Part shown: positions 1 through 7,940 of the stretch, piece by piece | Numbering within the stretch: position 1 is the stretch's first letter | Layout: each line of letters begins with the position of its first letter | NCBI RefSeq assembly: GCF_900100705.1 | Contig: NZ_FNCH01000017.1 | Location: 47,447 to 111,446, forward strand | DNA: 64,000 bases | Reading direction: 5' to 3' | DNA from: Pedobacter terrae | GTDB lineage: Bacteria; Bacteroidota; Bacteroidia; Sphingobacteriales; Sphingobacteriaceae | The notes under the pieces: generated by a model | The model's database searches: none | Told to the model about the DNA's origin: nothing | What the model saw: the letters and a program-made list of their open reading frames with translations, nothing else | Translations under genes and position numbers: made by a program

Positions 1-123
1 ATGGATTTTTACTTCTTTCAAACAGGTGTTTTTAACTTCGCCGATATTTCAATTATGATCGGTGTAGGTACATTGCTGTTACAATCAATCAGAAGTAATC
101 AGTTAAAACAGGATATAAATTAG
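1..123 (+). CDS. lspA: Signal peptidase II (prolipoprotein signal peptidase), C-terminal end, cut by the window edge
   Basis: The 40 codons visible before the TAG at 121-123 read as a membrane protein end. The FNFAD motif (about residues 11-15 of the visible part) followed by SIMIG matches the second catalytic-Asp motif of LspA (FNxAD). An earlier Asp-Phe at residues 2-3 fits the first catalytic Asp. LspA cleaves lipid-modified signal peptides in the inner membrane, and many lipoproteins in this window would be its substrates. The ATG at base 1 is an internal Met by chance; the gene starts upstream of the window. The spacing between the two Asp residues is shorter than in proteobacterial LspA, so the call is probable rather than certain. 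Confidence 0.6.
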   Translation: MDFYFFQTGVFNFADISIMIGVGTLLLQSIRSNQLKQDIN

Positions 124-252
124 GGAAAAAGGCTAGACCCGATAAGACTAATTAAGACTACAAAATGATAGCCGTAAAAATACAAAATCATATTTTTATG
201 ACTATATTTAACTATGCAATACTTAATTACGATCTAACTAAAAACCTAAACA

Positions 253-1002
253 ATGAAAAACTTATTAAAAAAAGCTGCTTTGATTGCCATGCTATCAACA
301 GTTATCCTCTCGTGTACCAAAAAAAATGATATCCCTGCTGAAGCGGAAATTCAAACTAATCAAAATCAAAAAGTGCTGGCTTATATTAAAAATCTCGGGT
401 TTACAGATGCGCAGATCGTAGATAACGGCGATAATTATGTAGTTGATGGAGATATTGTATTTAGTAAAAAAATGGAAGTTCCGGCTGATTATGGAAAAGC
501 GATTACAGAACAATATTATAACGGTTATATCGTAACCAACAGCACAAACATCCGCGTAAAAATTGATCCTTCGATAACCAGCATGACCAGCGAAATCAAT
601 TCTGCAATTAACCAATGGAATACGGTACCCAATTCTAAGCTAAAATTTGTAATCACAACCGGAACGGTATATGATATCCTGATTAAAGTGGATAATACAA
701 TTGGAAGTTCTACCTGTGGACAAGCATATCTGTCAACATCAAATGGTAAAGCTGGTAATACCGTTTGGATCAACCAGGCCCTTATCCAAAATAATTCTTT
801 TGCGCAGCGTACCAGAACCATTACCCATGAGTTTGGTCATACCATTTCATTTAAGCATACGAACCAATCTACCACAACCAATGTTCCTGGCGTTGGAGGA
901 ACAGATGCACAATCGTTAATGAATGGCGGGCAATGCGGAAGTGGTGCTACTGTTTTATCTACTAAAGATAAACAAGCTACTGCAGTATTGTATCCTTTAT
1001 AA
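253..1002 (+). CDS. Secreted M57-like (HEIGH-type) zinc metalloprotease lipoprotein
   Basis: This 249-residue protein begins with a lipoprotein signal (lipobox LSC, lipidated Cys at about 21), so it should sit in the outer or inner membrane envelope. A metzincin-type zinc site HEFGH is at residues 192-196 with a third His at 202. SLMNGG near 226 is a plausible Met-turn. HEFGH followed by TISFKHTN resembles Peptidase_M57 (dual-action HEIGH peptidases), found in many secreted Bacteroidota proteins. The usual Gly in the HExxHxxGxxH pattern is Ser here. It stands alone, 130 bp after the lspA end, and a strong terminator follows. The substrate is unknown. Confidence 0.8.
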   Translation: MKNLLKKAALIAMLSTVILSCTKKNDIPAEAEIQTNQNQKVLAYIKNLGFTDAQIVDNGDNYVVDGDIVFSKKMEVPADYGKAITEQYYNGYIVTNSTNIRVKIDPSITSMTSEINSAINQWNTVPNSKLKFVITTGTVYDILIKVDNTIGSSTCGQAYLSTSNGKAGNTVWINQALIQNNSFAQRTRTITHEFGHTISFKHTNQSTTTNVPGVGGTDAQSLMNGGQCGSGATVLSTKDKQATAVLYPL

Positions 1003-1040
1003 TTTAAAAATCAGATAAATAACCTAAAAAGATCGTAATG

Positions 1041-1079
1041 AAAGAGGAGCTGTTCTGTGAAACAGCTCCTCTTTTTTTT
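1041..1079 (+). terminator. Rho-independent terminator of the M57-like protease gene
   Basis: A perfect 14-bp inverted repeat (1041-1054 with 1061-1074, 6-nt loop) runs straight into a T tract. It lies 38 bp after the protease stop codon. Confidence 0.9.
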
Positions 1080-1206
1080 AAAGTGCTTATTAAAAAAGAT
1101 TGGGAAATAATTTTTAGAACAAGGATTTCTTAACAAAGAATTGGCAGCTTTACACAAACATATTTTTATCTTTAGGTGTTAAACAATCTAAAAATAAGAT
1201 CCGATC

Positions 1207-1623
1207 ATGAAAAGAAATGCAACAGCCGTATGGCAAGGTTCTATCAAAGAAGGTAGTGGTAATATTACTACACAAAGCACTACTTTAAATAACACTCAAT
1301 ATTCTTTCAACACTCGCTTTGCAGATGGTGTGGGTACAAATCCAGAGGAATTAATTGCTGCTGCACATGCGGGTTGTTTTACCATGAAATTATCTGCTAA
1401 CTTAACTGAGGCAGGATTTACAGCTGATAAACTGGAAACTAAATGTGAAATTAACCTTGATCCATCAAAAGGTGAAATTGTAGAATCGCATTTAACTTTA
1501 ACAGCTTCTGTACCTGATTTAACACAGGAAAAATTTGATGAACTGGTAGCAGATGCAGAAAAAAACTGCCCGATCTCTAAATTATTGAATACAAGCATTA
1601 CCGTTGATGCTACTTTAGCTTAA
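1207..1623 (+). CDS. osmC: OsmC family peroxiredoxin-like protein
   Basis: The 138 residues match OsmC-type thiol peroxidases that reduce organic hydroperoxides in the cytoplasm. The two redox cysteines are visible: Cys57 in AAHAGCFTM and Cys121 in KNCPISKLL. The N-terminal WQGSIKEG stretch is also typical of the OsmC rather than the Ohr branch. The gene is monocistronic: a terminator precedes it and a hairpin follows it before the convergent nadE. A weak TATCTTTA box near 1170 could be part of a Bacteroidota promoter, but this is not secure. Confidence 0.9.
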   Translation: MKRNATAVWQGSIKEGSGNITTQSTTLNNTQYSFNTRFADGVGTNPEELIAAAHAGCFTMKLSANLTEAGFTADKLETKCEINLDPSKGEIVESHLTLTASVPDLTQEKFDELVADAEKNCPISKLLNTSITVDATLA

Positions 1624-1631
1624 TAAATTTT

Positions 1632-1664
1632 AAACCTCACAGGTTTTAAAAACCTGTGAGGTTT
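1632..1664. terminator. Perfect hairpin between convergent osmC and nadE
   Basis: A 15-bp perfect inverted repeat (1632-1646 and 1650-1664) with a 3-nt loop lies just after the osmC stop. There is no long T tract on either strand, so a role as a shared bidirectional terminator is likely but not proven. Confidence 0.55.
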
Positions 1665-1748
1665 ATAGCTGCTGTTAAACAAGTTAACTAACGACTAAAC
1701 TAATCAAAAAAACTTTCGAACCTCCAACATTACAATTTTAGAAACAAC

Positions 1749-3389
1749 CTAAGCCATATATTTTCCTACAATTGGCATCCTTCTTCCCATACCAAAAGCC
1801 TTAGGCGATACCCTTAAAATAGGTGGTGTTTGGTAACGTTTAAACTCGGCTATATTGACCATCTTTAAAATTCGCAATACTAATGCTTCATCAAAACCCT
1901 GCGAAATAATGGCTTTTGAGCCTTGTTTTTTTTCGATGTGCTGGTATAATATTTTATCGAGGATTTCATATTCAGGCAAAGAATCTGAATCTTTCTGATC
2001 AGGTCTCAATTCTGCCGAAGGTGGTTTAACAATCGTATTAATGGGTATGATCTCGCATTCCTTATTAATGTACTTGGCCAGCTCAAAAACCTGCATTTTA
2101 TATACATCACCGATAACGCCAATTGCACCGCACATATCGCCATAAAGCGTACCATAGCCTACCGCACATTCGCTTTTGTTAGAGGTATTTAATAAAATAT
2201 AGCCAAATTTATTACTCATCGCCATGTTTATGATGCCGCGAATCCGAGCCTGGATATTTTCTTCTGTCAGGTTAAAAGGCAAACCTTTAAAAGCGGGTGC
2301 CAGCATATGATCAAAAGCCTCGGTAACGTCTTTAATTGGCACAATTTCGTGCATGCAACCAATATTATTAACCAGATCTAAAGCATCTTGTACAGAATGG
2401 TCGGATGAAAATTTAGATGGCATTAAAACAGCCATTACATTCTCTGCACCTAATGCGCGGCAGGCCAGTGCACAAACCACAGCCGAATCAATTCCGCCAG
2501 ACAGGCCTAAAACAGCTTTACTAAAACCAGATTTCTTAAAATAATCTTTTATCCCTAAAACCAGCGCATCATGAATTTGTTCAATATCCGTTAATCTTTC
2601 CGATTGTGGATGTTTATTCCGCACATTTTCAACCTCTTCCAGATCAAATACCTGAAGATCTTCTTCAAAATATTTCATTTCCGCTTTCATGGTTCCATCA
2701 GCGTCGAAGACCAAAGAACCGCCATCAAAAATAATCTCAGTCTGCGCACCAACCTGGTTTACATAAAATACAGGCAGGTGATATTTTTTTGCATTATCAG
2801 CCAATACTTTTATACGTTCATCATCATGGGTATAAGAGAAAGGTGATGCTGCAATATTAATCATTACATCGGGCTGCTCTTTAATCAGCTCGTCCATTGG
2901 ATTTGAAACATATAATGGATTATCATTAATATTCCAAAGGTCTTCGCAAATGGTTAAAGCAATTTTTTTACCCTTAAAATCAATACAGTTAAATTGTGTG
3001 GCAGGTTCGAAATAGCGATATTCATCAAACACATCGTAGGTTGGCAATAAGGCTTTTTTAACAATTGCCTTAATTTTTCCTTCCTCCATAAAATAAGCGG
3101 CATTATACAGGTCTTTTCCCTGTAATACTTCATTTTTAATCGGCAAGCCAACAATGCAGGCAATATCCGTACAGTGCTTTGCTATTTCCTGAGCTGCGCC
3201 TTCGCACAAGGCTATAAACTCATCAAATTCCAGAAAATCTCTTGGGGGATAACCACAGATAGCTAATTCTGCAAAAACAACCAGATCAGCTCCTTTGTCT
3301 TTCGCCAATTGAATATTTTCGGTTATTTTTTTAGTGTTGGCCTCAAAGTTCCCGATGTGGTAATTAAGTTGTGCTAAAGCTATTTTCAT
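1749..3389 (-). CDS. nadE: Glutamine-dependent NAD+ synthase
   Basis: This 546-residue protein makes NAD+ from nicotinate adenine dinucleotide, ATP and glutamine. The N-terminal nitrilase-type glutaminase domain shows the Glu-Lys-Cys triad: Glu41 (FAELAICGYPP), Lys112 (KKALLPTYDVFDE) and Cys148 (LTICEDLW). The C-terminal synthetase domain carries the PP-loop SGGIDSA at 297-303. It lies 49 bp downstream of the porin-like gene on the same strand, so the two may be co-transcribed. Its closeness to gldB is also seen in other Bacteroidota. Confidence 0.97.
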   Translation of the reverse strand: MKIALAQLNYHIGNFEANTKKITENIQLAKDKGADLVVFAELAICGYPPRDFLEFDEFIALCEGAAQEIAKHCTDIACIVGLPIKNEVLQGKDLYNAAYFMEEGKIKAIVKKALLPTYDVFDEYRYFEPATQFNCIDFKGKKIALTICEDLWNINDNPLYVSNPMDELIKEQPDVMINIAASPFSYTHDDERIKVLADNAKKYHLPVFYVNQVGAQTEIIFDGGSLVFDADGTMKAEMKYFEEDLQVFDLEEVENVRNKHPQSERLTDIEQIHDALVLGIKDYFKKSGFSKAVLGLSGGIDSAVVCALACRALGAENVMAVLMPSKFSSDHSVQDALDLVNNIGCMHEIVPIKDVTEAFDHMLAPAFKGLPFNLTEENIQARIRGIINMAMSNKFGYILLNTSNKSECAVGYGTLYGDMCGAIGVIGDVYKMQVFELAKYINKECEIIPINTIVKPPSAELRPDQKDSDSLPEYEILDKILYQHIEKKQGSKAIISQGFDEALVLRILKMVNIAEFKRYQTPPILRVSPKAFGMGRRMPIVGKYMA

Positions 3390-3438
3390 GTTTAATGTAT
3401 CAAGTAGTGAGTATCAAGTATCAAGACAGCTATCCAGA

Positions 3439-4107
3439 TTAAAAGAATACGCCGAAATTAAGCGCTAAATAATGACTCCTAACATCTCTGGCTTTATCTG
3501 TTACAATATTAGTAAAACCATTATTAAAAGTTAAACCGGCAACAATACTGGTATTGCCAGAAATATCAAATTCCCCGCCTCCACCAATAATTAACCCGGC
3601 ACGGTAAAGTTTGATGTGGTCAGATACGTTTAAATTATCGCCAACAACTGTCCCGCCTGTAACTGCATCTTGTTTTGCGCTAATGTTGATTGAATTAGAC
3701 AAGCCGAACTGGCCATACCAACGTTTTCCATCAGTTTTTACAGTTTTTAATTTAATGGTTAAAGGCAGGTCTATGTATTGTAATTTATATTTTAAATCGT
3801 AAGCTTTAGGTGCAGAACCGGGTGCATAATAAGGTAAAACATTGGCCTCTGTACTTTTACCATTAATAGAAGTAATGGTCAGCGCTGTAGAAAAACTATA
3901 ATTTGGCGCAAAATTAAAATCACCAATTAATCCATAAGAAAAGCCCAAACCTATTCCGTTTGTTTTTCCCTGCTCGGGTTTAATCCAACCAAATGTTGGG
4001 GTAGCAGTTAAACCTAACCTGAACCCGTAACTGGTTAAAGGTGAATTTTGCGCCCAGGCGCCAAAACTTAAAACAGATAAAATTAAAATGGTTGATATTC
4101 TTTTCAT
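3439..4107 (-). CDS. Outer-membrane beta-barrel (porin-family) protein
   Basis: I chose the Met at 4107 because it starts a clear signal peptide (MKRISTILILSVLSFGAWAQ). An upstream in-frame Met at 4164 would add 19 residues with no signal character and run into gldB. The mature protein of about 200 residues alternates polar and hydrophobic residues with many Gly, Tyr and Asn, and it ends in Phe-Phe (NFGVFF), a typical outer-membrane barrel C-terminus. It resembles the generic PorT/OmpW-like Bacteroidota barrels. The ligand is unknown. The start codon is only 30 bp from the gldB start, so the divergent promoters must overlap coding sequence. Confidence 0.75.
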   Translation of the reverse strand: MKRISTILILSVLSFGAWAQNSPLTSYGFRLGLTATPTFGWIKPEQGKTNGIGLGFSYGLIGDFNFAPNYSFSTALTITSINGKSTEANVLPYYAPGSAPKAYDLKYKLQYIDLPLTIKLKTVKTDGKRWYGQFGLSNSINISAKQDAVTGGTVVGDNLNVSDHIKLYRAGLIIGGGGEFDISGNTSIVAGLTFNNGFTNIVTDKARDVRSHYLALNFGVFF

Positions 4108-4137
4108 GCTATAGGTGTTTATATATATTTGTGATAC

Positions 4138-5172
4138 ATGATGTATAACGTAAAACACTGGCAAATTTATCTAATTTTTCTTTTTGCCATCACATTTATT
4201 TCCTGCAGACATCGCAACCGTCCAGATGTAAGCAATATACAGGTAAACATCAAAGTTGAAAGATTTGATCAGGAGCTCTTTAATGGAAAAAACAAAGATG
4301 TGATTGATATAGATAAACAACTTGCTTTAAAATATGGCGTGTTTTATGATGATTTTATCCATCGGATTTTAGACAGTAAATATTCCAACACCGAATCATT
4401 GACTAATTTATACCACGATCAGGCCTACATCGATTTAAGCAAGGAAGTTGATAGTGTTTTTCCAAATTTAAAAGCACAGGAAGAGGGTTTAAACGAGACT
4501 TTTAAATACATTAAATATTATTACCCAAAGGCAAAGATTCCAAAATTCATTTCCTTTACCTCAGGTTTTGCTTACCAGATGCCAGTAGGCGATAACTATC
4601 TGGGAATTGGTTTAGACATGTTTCTGGGCAAAGACAGCAAATTTTACCGGGCTATTGTGCAAAGTGTGCCGTTATATCTTTCCAGGAGATTTACACCAGA
4701 ATATATTGTGCCCCGTGTAACTGAAACCTATGCACATGAAGAGCTTTTCGCAGAGCCTGATGATAATAGAACTTTGTTAGCTAAAATGATTTTTCAGGGA
4801 AAGATTTTATACTTTCTTGACCAGGTTTTGCCCGAAAATGTAGGCGATTCTACCAAAATCGGATATACCCAACAGCAGTTAGACTGGGCACAAAACTTTG
4901 AAGGGGATATTTGGGCATATTTTTTAGAGAACAATTATCTGTATGAAACCGACTATCAAAAAATCCAGGTATTTTTATCTGAAGGGCCTTTTACGCCAGG
5001 TTTAGGCGAAAATAGAGATTCGGCACCAAAATTGGGCGTATGGATGGGGTGGCAGATCGTTAAAAAATATATGAAAACGAATCCTGATATTACTTTGCAA
5101 CAGTTAATGGCAGATCATGATGCGCAGAAAATTTTAGATCAATCGAAGTATAAACCGAAACAACAGAAGTAG
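4138..5172 (+). CDS. gldB: Gliding-motility-associated lipoprotein GldB homologue
   Basis: This 344-residue lipoprotein has its lipobox at ITFISC (Cys at about 23). The body contains the VERFDQELF and HEELFAEPD regions of GldB, a metallopeptidase-like fold family needed for the T9SS/gliding apparatus in Flavobacterium. In non-gliding Bacteroidota the role is unclear. The nadE-gldB neighbourhood supports the call. Two Met codons lie at the start (4138 and 4141). The gene diverges from the porin gene with no room for a separate promoter. Confidence 0.85.
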   Translation: MMYNVKHWQIYLIFLFAITFISCRHRNRPDVSNIQVNIKVERFDQELFNGKNKDVIDIDKQLALKYGVFYDDFIHRILDSKYSNTESLTNLYHDQAYIDLSKEVDSVFPNLKAQEEGLNETFKYIKYYYPKAKIPKFISFTSGFAYQMPVGDNYLGIGLDMFLGKDSKFYRAIVQSVPLYLSRRFTPEYIVPRVTETYAHEELFAEPDDNRTLLAKMIFQGKILYFLDQVLPENVGDSTKIGYTQQQLDWAQNFEGDIWAYFLENNYLYETDYQKIQVFLSEGPFTPGLGENRDSAPKLGVWMGWQIVKKYMKTNPDITLQQLMADHDAQKILDQSKYKPKQQK

Positions 5173-5231
5173 TTTTCAGTTAGCAATATCAGTTAACCGA
5201 TTAAACAGTTCGAACAATTAACCCATAAAAA

Positions 5232-6002
5232 ATGAAAGTTGGCATTGTATTATCAGGCGGAGGTATTAGGGGGATAGCGCATTTAGGCGTTTTAAAGGCC
5301 TTTAGTAATTTAGGCATTACCTTTAGTCATATTAGCGGAACAAGTGCAGGAGCCATTGCCGGAGCCTTTTTTGCGGCAGGTATAGATCCGGAAGAAGGGT
5401 TAAGTATTTTCCTTAAAACAAAACTTTGGCGTTTTGTACGTCCGGCAGTGGGTTCGCTGGGCTTAATTAATATTGAAAATACTGCTTTAATTTTAAAAGA
5501 ATATTTCCCTGAAGATTCAATTGATAAGCTAAAAATACCTTTAACCATTGCTGCTGTAAATTTTAGCGAAGGCCGGTTGGTTTACTTTACAAAAGGACCA
5601 CTAATCAGGGCTATTCATGCCTCAAGTTGTATCCCTGGCATTTTTAAACCCATTATGATCGATGGTCAGATGTATGTGGATGGCGGCATTTTAAATAATT
5701 TTCCGGTTGAACCTTTAATGGACGACTGCGATTTTATTATAGGCTCATCCTGTAACCACCTTAAACCAGTTGATAAAATAACAGGTATCACCAATCTAAT
5801 GGGCCGTGCAGGTATCATGTCTATCAATCATGATATGGAGAGAAAAGCGAGATTTTGCAATGTATTGATCGAACCTAAAGGTTTAGGGGCCATTAGTACA
5901 TTCGACATGAAACGGGCAGAAGACATTTACTGGCTGGCACACGAAGAAGCCCTAATTACCATTAAAAACAGTCCAACCATTTCTGAATTAATTACAAAAT
6001 AA
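5232..6002 (+). CDS. Patatin-like phospholipase (RssA/NTE type)
   Basis: This 256-residue, probably cytoplasmic or membrane-associated lipid acyl hydrolase has all the patatin elements: the oxyanion loop GGGIRG at 9-14, the nucleophile elbow GTSAG with Ser38, and the dyad Asp150 in VDGGILNNFP. The length equals that of the small single-domain RssA class. There is no signal peptide. It follows gldB by 59 bp on the same strand and may share its transcript. The lipid substrate cannot be read from the sequence. Confidence 0.92.
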   Translation: MKVGIVLSGGGIRGIAHLGVLKAFSNLGITFSHISGTSAGAIAGAFFAAGIDPEEGLSIFLKTKLWRFVRPAVGSLGLINIENTALILKEYFPEDSIDKLKIPLTIAAVNFSEGRLVYFTKGPLIRAIHASSCIPGIFKPIMIDGQMYVDGGILNNFPVEPLMDDCDFIIGSSCNHLKPVDKITGITNLMGRAGIMSINHDMERKARFCNVLIEPKGLGAISTFDMKRAEDIYWLAHEEALITIKNSPTISELITK

Positions 6003-6113
6003 GAAATTGATTTTCCTAATATTTTTTTTCTAAAAAGTCTATCGTCCCCCGTTTGTAACGGGAATGAGGAGAATTGCGATTTTATCGCGAACAATAACTA
6101 TACTACAGAGAAT

Positions 6114-6830
6114 TTAATTTTTTAAGGCCACCAAACGTTCGCCTTCCAATACCGGAATTGTTTTGCACAGATTTAGCTGTAAACAAAAAACAACATCATC
6201 TTCTATATTTAACTGAGCCAGGCGATGGCTATGCGATGATTTGTAAAGGTATTTCCTCAGATCTCCTTTAGCCAAGCCATATAAATCTTCGGCAGCCACA
6301 CTAGAATCATCAAAATGTTCAAAATTCTGGCGAAGATTGCCGACCACCGCACCTGCAAAAAGCGTATCTTCTAAATTGAATTGATCTTTCCAGCCTGCAC
6401 AAAGTAAAAGCACATTTCTATCCTGGCTTTTCAAATAATGACAAAGAGAATCTAAGTTCAAGAATGATCCTATCACTACCTGATAGGCCCTTTTCTGTGC
6501 CAAATGCAAAGCCTTAGTACCGTTTGTAGTGGTTAGAACAACCGTTTTTCCATTTACTTTTTCTCGCGTATAAGAGAATGGCGAATTACCGAAATCATAA
6601 CCTGCTACAACTTCTCCATTTCGTTCTGCGGCCAATAAAAATCCGCTGTCGCGATAGTTTAAACAATCTTCAACCTGGGCTACCGGAATAATTGCTTCAG
6701 CACCATTATCTATCCCATAGGTAATAGAAGAAGTAGCCCTTAAAATATCGATCACTACCACAATGCTCTGCTCAATATCGTATAAATCGATCAAGGCTGG
6801 CGTTAAACAAACTTCTATTTTTTTTGACAT
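6114..6830 (-). CDS. comB: 2-phosphosulfolactate phosphatase (ComB family)
   Basis: This 238-residue Mg-dependent phosphatase removes phosphate from 2-phosphosulfolactate to give sulfolactate. Family hallmarks are VVVIDILRATSSI (Asp28, Arg31), GYDFGNSP at 77-84 and TTTNGTKA at 100-107. In methanogens the step leads to coenzyme M; bacterial homologues are linked to sulfolactate or other unknown phosphosulfonates. It is the last gene of the minus-strand set gcvT - DUF1016 nuclease - comB, with 9 bp between it and the nuclease gene. No other comA or comC gene is in the window. Confidence 0.92.
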   Translation of the reverse strand: MSKKIEVCLTPALIDLYDIEQSIVVVIDILRATSSITYGIDNGAEAIIPVAQVEDCLNYRDSGFLLAAERNGEVVAGYDFGNSPFSYTREKVNGKTVVLTTTNGTKALHLAQKRAYQVVIGSFLNLDSLCHYLKSQDRNVLLLCAGWKDQFNLEDTLFAGAVVGNLRQNFEHFDDSSVAAEDLYGLAKGDLRKYLYKSSHSHRLAQLNIEDDVVFCLQLNLCKTIPVLEGERLVALKN

Positions 6831-6839
6831 TTGACGAGA

Positions 6840-7904
6840 TTATTTATTAATTATTTCTTTTACCTTTTCTTCCAGAAGTTTTTGATCAGGTAAATAGAGT
6901 TGATATTTGGAGACGAATATTTTATTAGAAAGTCCTCCTGTAGCATATTTAACCAAAAATTCATTTTTATCTGCAGCAATAATAATCCCGATCGGGTCAT
7001 TATCACCTTCAACATTTTCTTCTTCCTTAAAATAGTTAAGGTAAAAATTCATTTGCCCAATATCCTGATGCTTAACCTTTTTTGTCTTCAGGTCGATAAG
7101 TACGAAACATTTTAATATTCTGTGATAAAATACAATATCAACAAACATGTGCTCGTTATCTACTGTTATTTTAAACTGCCTGGCAACAAATGAAAAACCT
7201 TTACCAAGCTCCAGCAAAAATTTCTGTAAATTATCAATAAGTTTTTTTTCTAGTCCAGATTCTTTAATGATACCTCCCACCGGGATGTTTAAGAATTCGA
7301 ACACATAGGGGTCTCGTACCAAATCGTCAGTACTATTGAGTATATGTCCTTTTTTAGCCAAAGTAAGTACACCGCTTTTATCTTTACTGAGCGCAAGCCT
7401 TTGAAATAAAGCTGAATCAATCTGGCGTTTCATCTCCCTAAAACTCCAATTTTCTTTTATGGCCTGGGTTTCATAGAAATTTCTGGCGAGTTCATCAGAA
7501 ACCGTTAGAAGTTCTGCATAATGACTCCAGCTTAGTAAAACGCCAGACGGTGTTTGGCGTTTTGAGAATTCGCCAGACGGTGTCTGGCGAATTAAATCTT
7601 CATCTGCTAAGGGTTGAAATTTGGGATAGTTTATATAGAACAACCGCATAAGCTGCAAACTTGACCGGCTAAATCCTTTGCCAAATTTCAACTTCAAATC
7701 TGCAGAAAGCGTTACCAACAATTCTTTACCGTACTCGGCTCTCTGTTTGCCGTGTTGTTCAAAATCAACAATATATCTTCCAATTTTCCAATTGGCAATA
7801 ATTAGTTCAAAATTAATTGCTTTTATCGCATTCTGCCTCGCCGTTTTTAAAGTTGATCCAATTTGGTAAAGCAGCTCATTATATTTATTTTCTTCCAGTT
7901 CCAT
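6840..7904 (-). CDS. DUF1016 / YhcG-family PDDEXK nuclease, copy A
   Basis: This 354-residue protein has an N-terminal DUF1016 winged-helix-like part (about 1-97) and a C-terminal PDDEXK nuclease part (about 195-345). Visible nuclease residues are Asp256 (FVDIVFYHR) and Asp271-x-Lys273 (LIDLKTK), so the usual ELK is DLK here. QMNFYL follows, as in the family. The linker holds a tandem 10-residue repeat, IRQTPSGEFS (105-114) and KRQTPSGVLL (115-124). Its DNA is two palindromes listed separately. The gene sits between gcvT (36 bp) and comB (9 bp). YhcG-type nucleases have no firmly established role; some occur near restriction or defence genes. Confidence 0.88.
   Translation of the reverse strand: MELEENKYNELLYQIGSTLKTARQNAIKAINFELIIANWKIGRYIVDFEQHGKQRAEYGKELLVTLSADLKLKFGKGFSRSSLQLMRLFYINYPKFQPLADEDLIRQTPSGEFSKRQTPSGVLLSWSHYAELLTVSDELARNFYETQAIKENWSFREMKRQIDSALFQRLALSKDKSGVLTLAKKGHILNSTDDLVRDPYVFEFLNIPVGGIIKESGLEKKLIDNLQKFLLELGKGFSFVARQFKITVDNEHMFVDIVFYHRILKCFVLIDLKTKKVKHQDIGQMNFYLNYFKEEENVEGDNDPIGIIIAADKNEFLVKYATGGLSNKIFVSKYQLYLPDQKLLEEKVKEIINK
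7537..7593. repeat. Two in-frame palindromes inside the DUF1016 nuclease gene (copy A)
   Basis: Palindrome 1 (7537-7563) has 12-bp arms with one mismatch and palindrome 2 (7567-7593) has perfect 12-bp arms. Both have the 3-nt loop GGT on the plus strand. They are exactly 30 bp apart (10 codons) and share the 18-of-19 identical core CGCCAGACGGTGTYTGGCG. Each encodes RQTPSG on the minus strand. Confidence 0.95.
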
Positions 7905-7940
7905 TACTTCAAAAAATATTGCTGCTTTAACTTATAGTTC

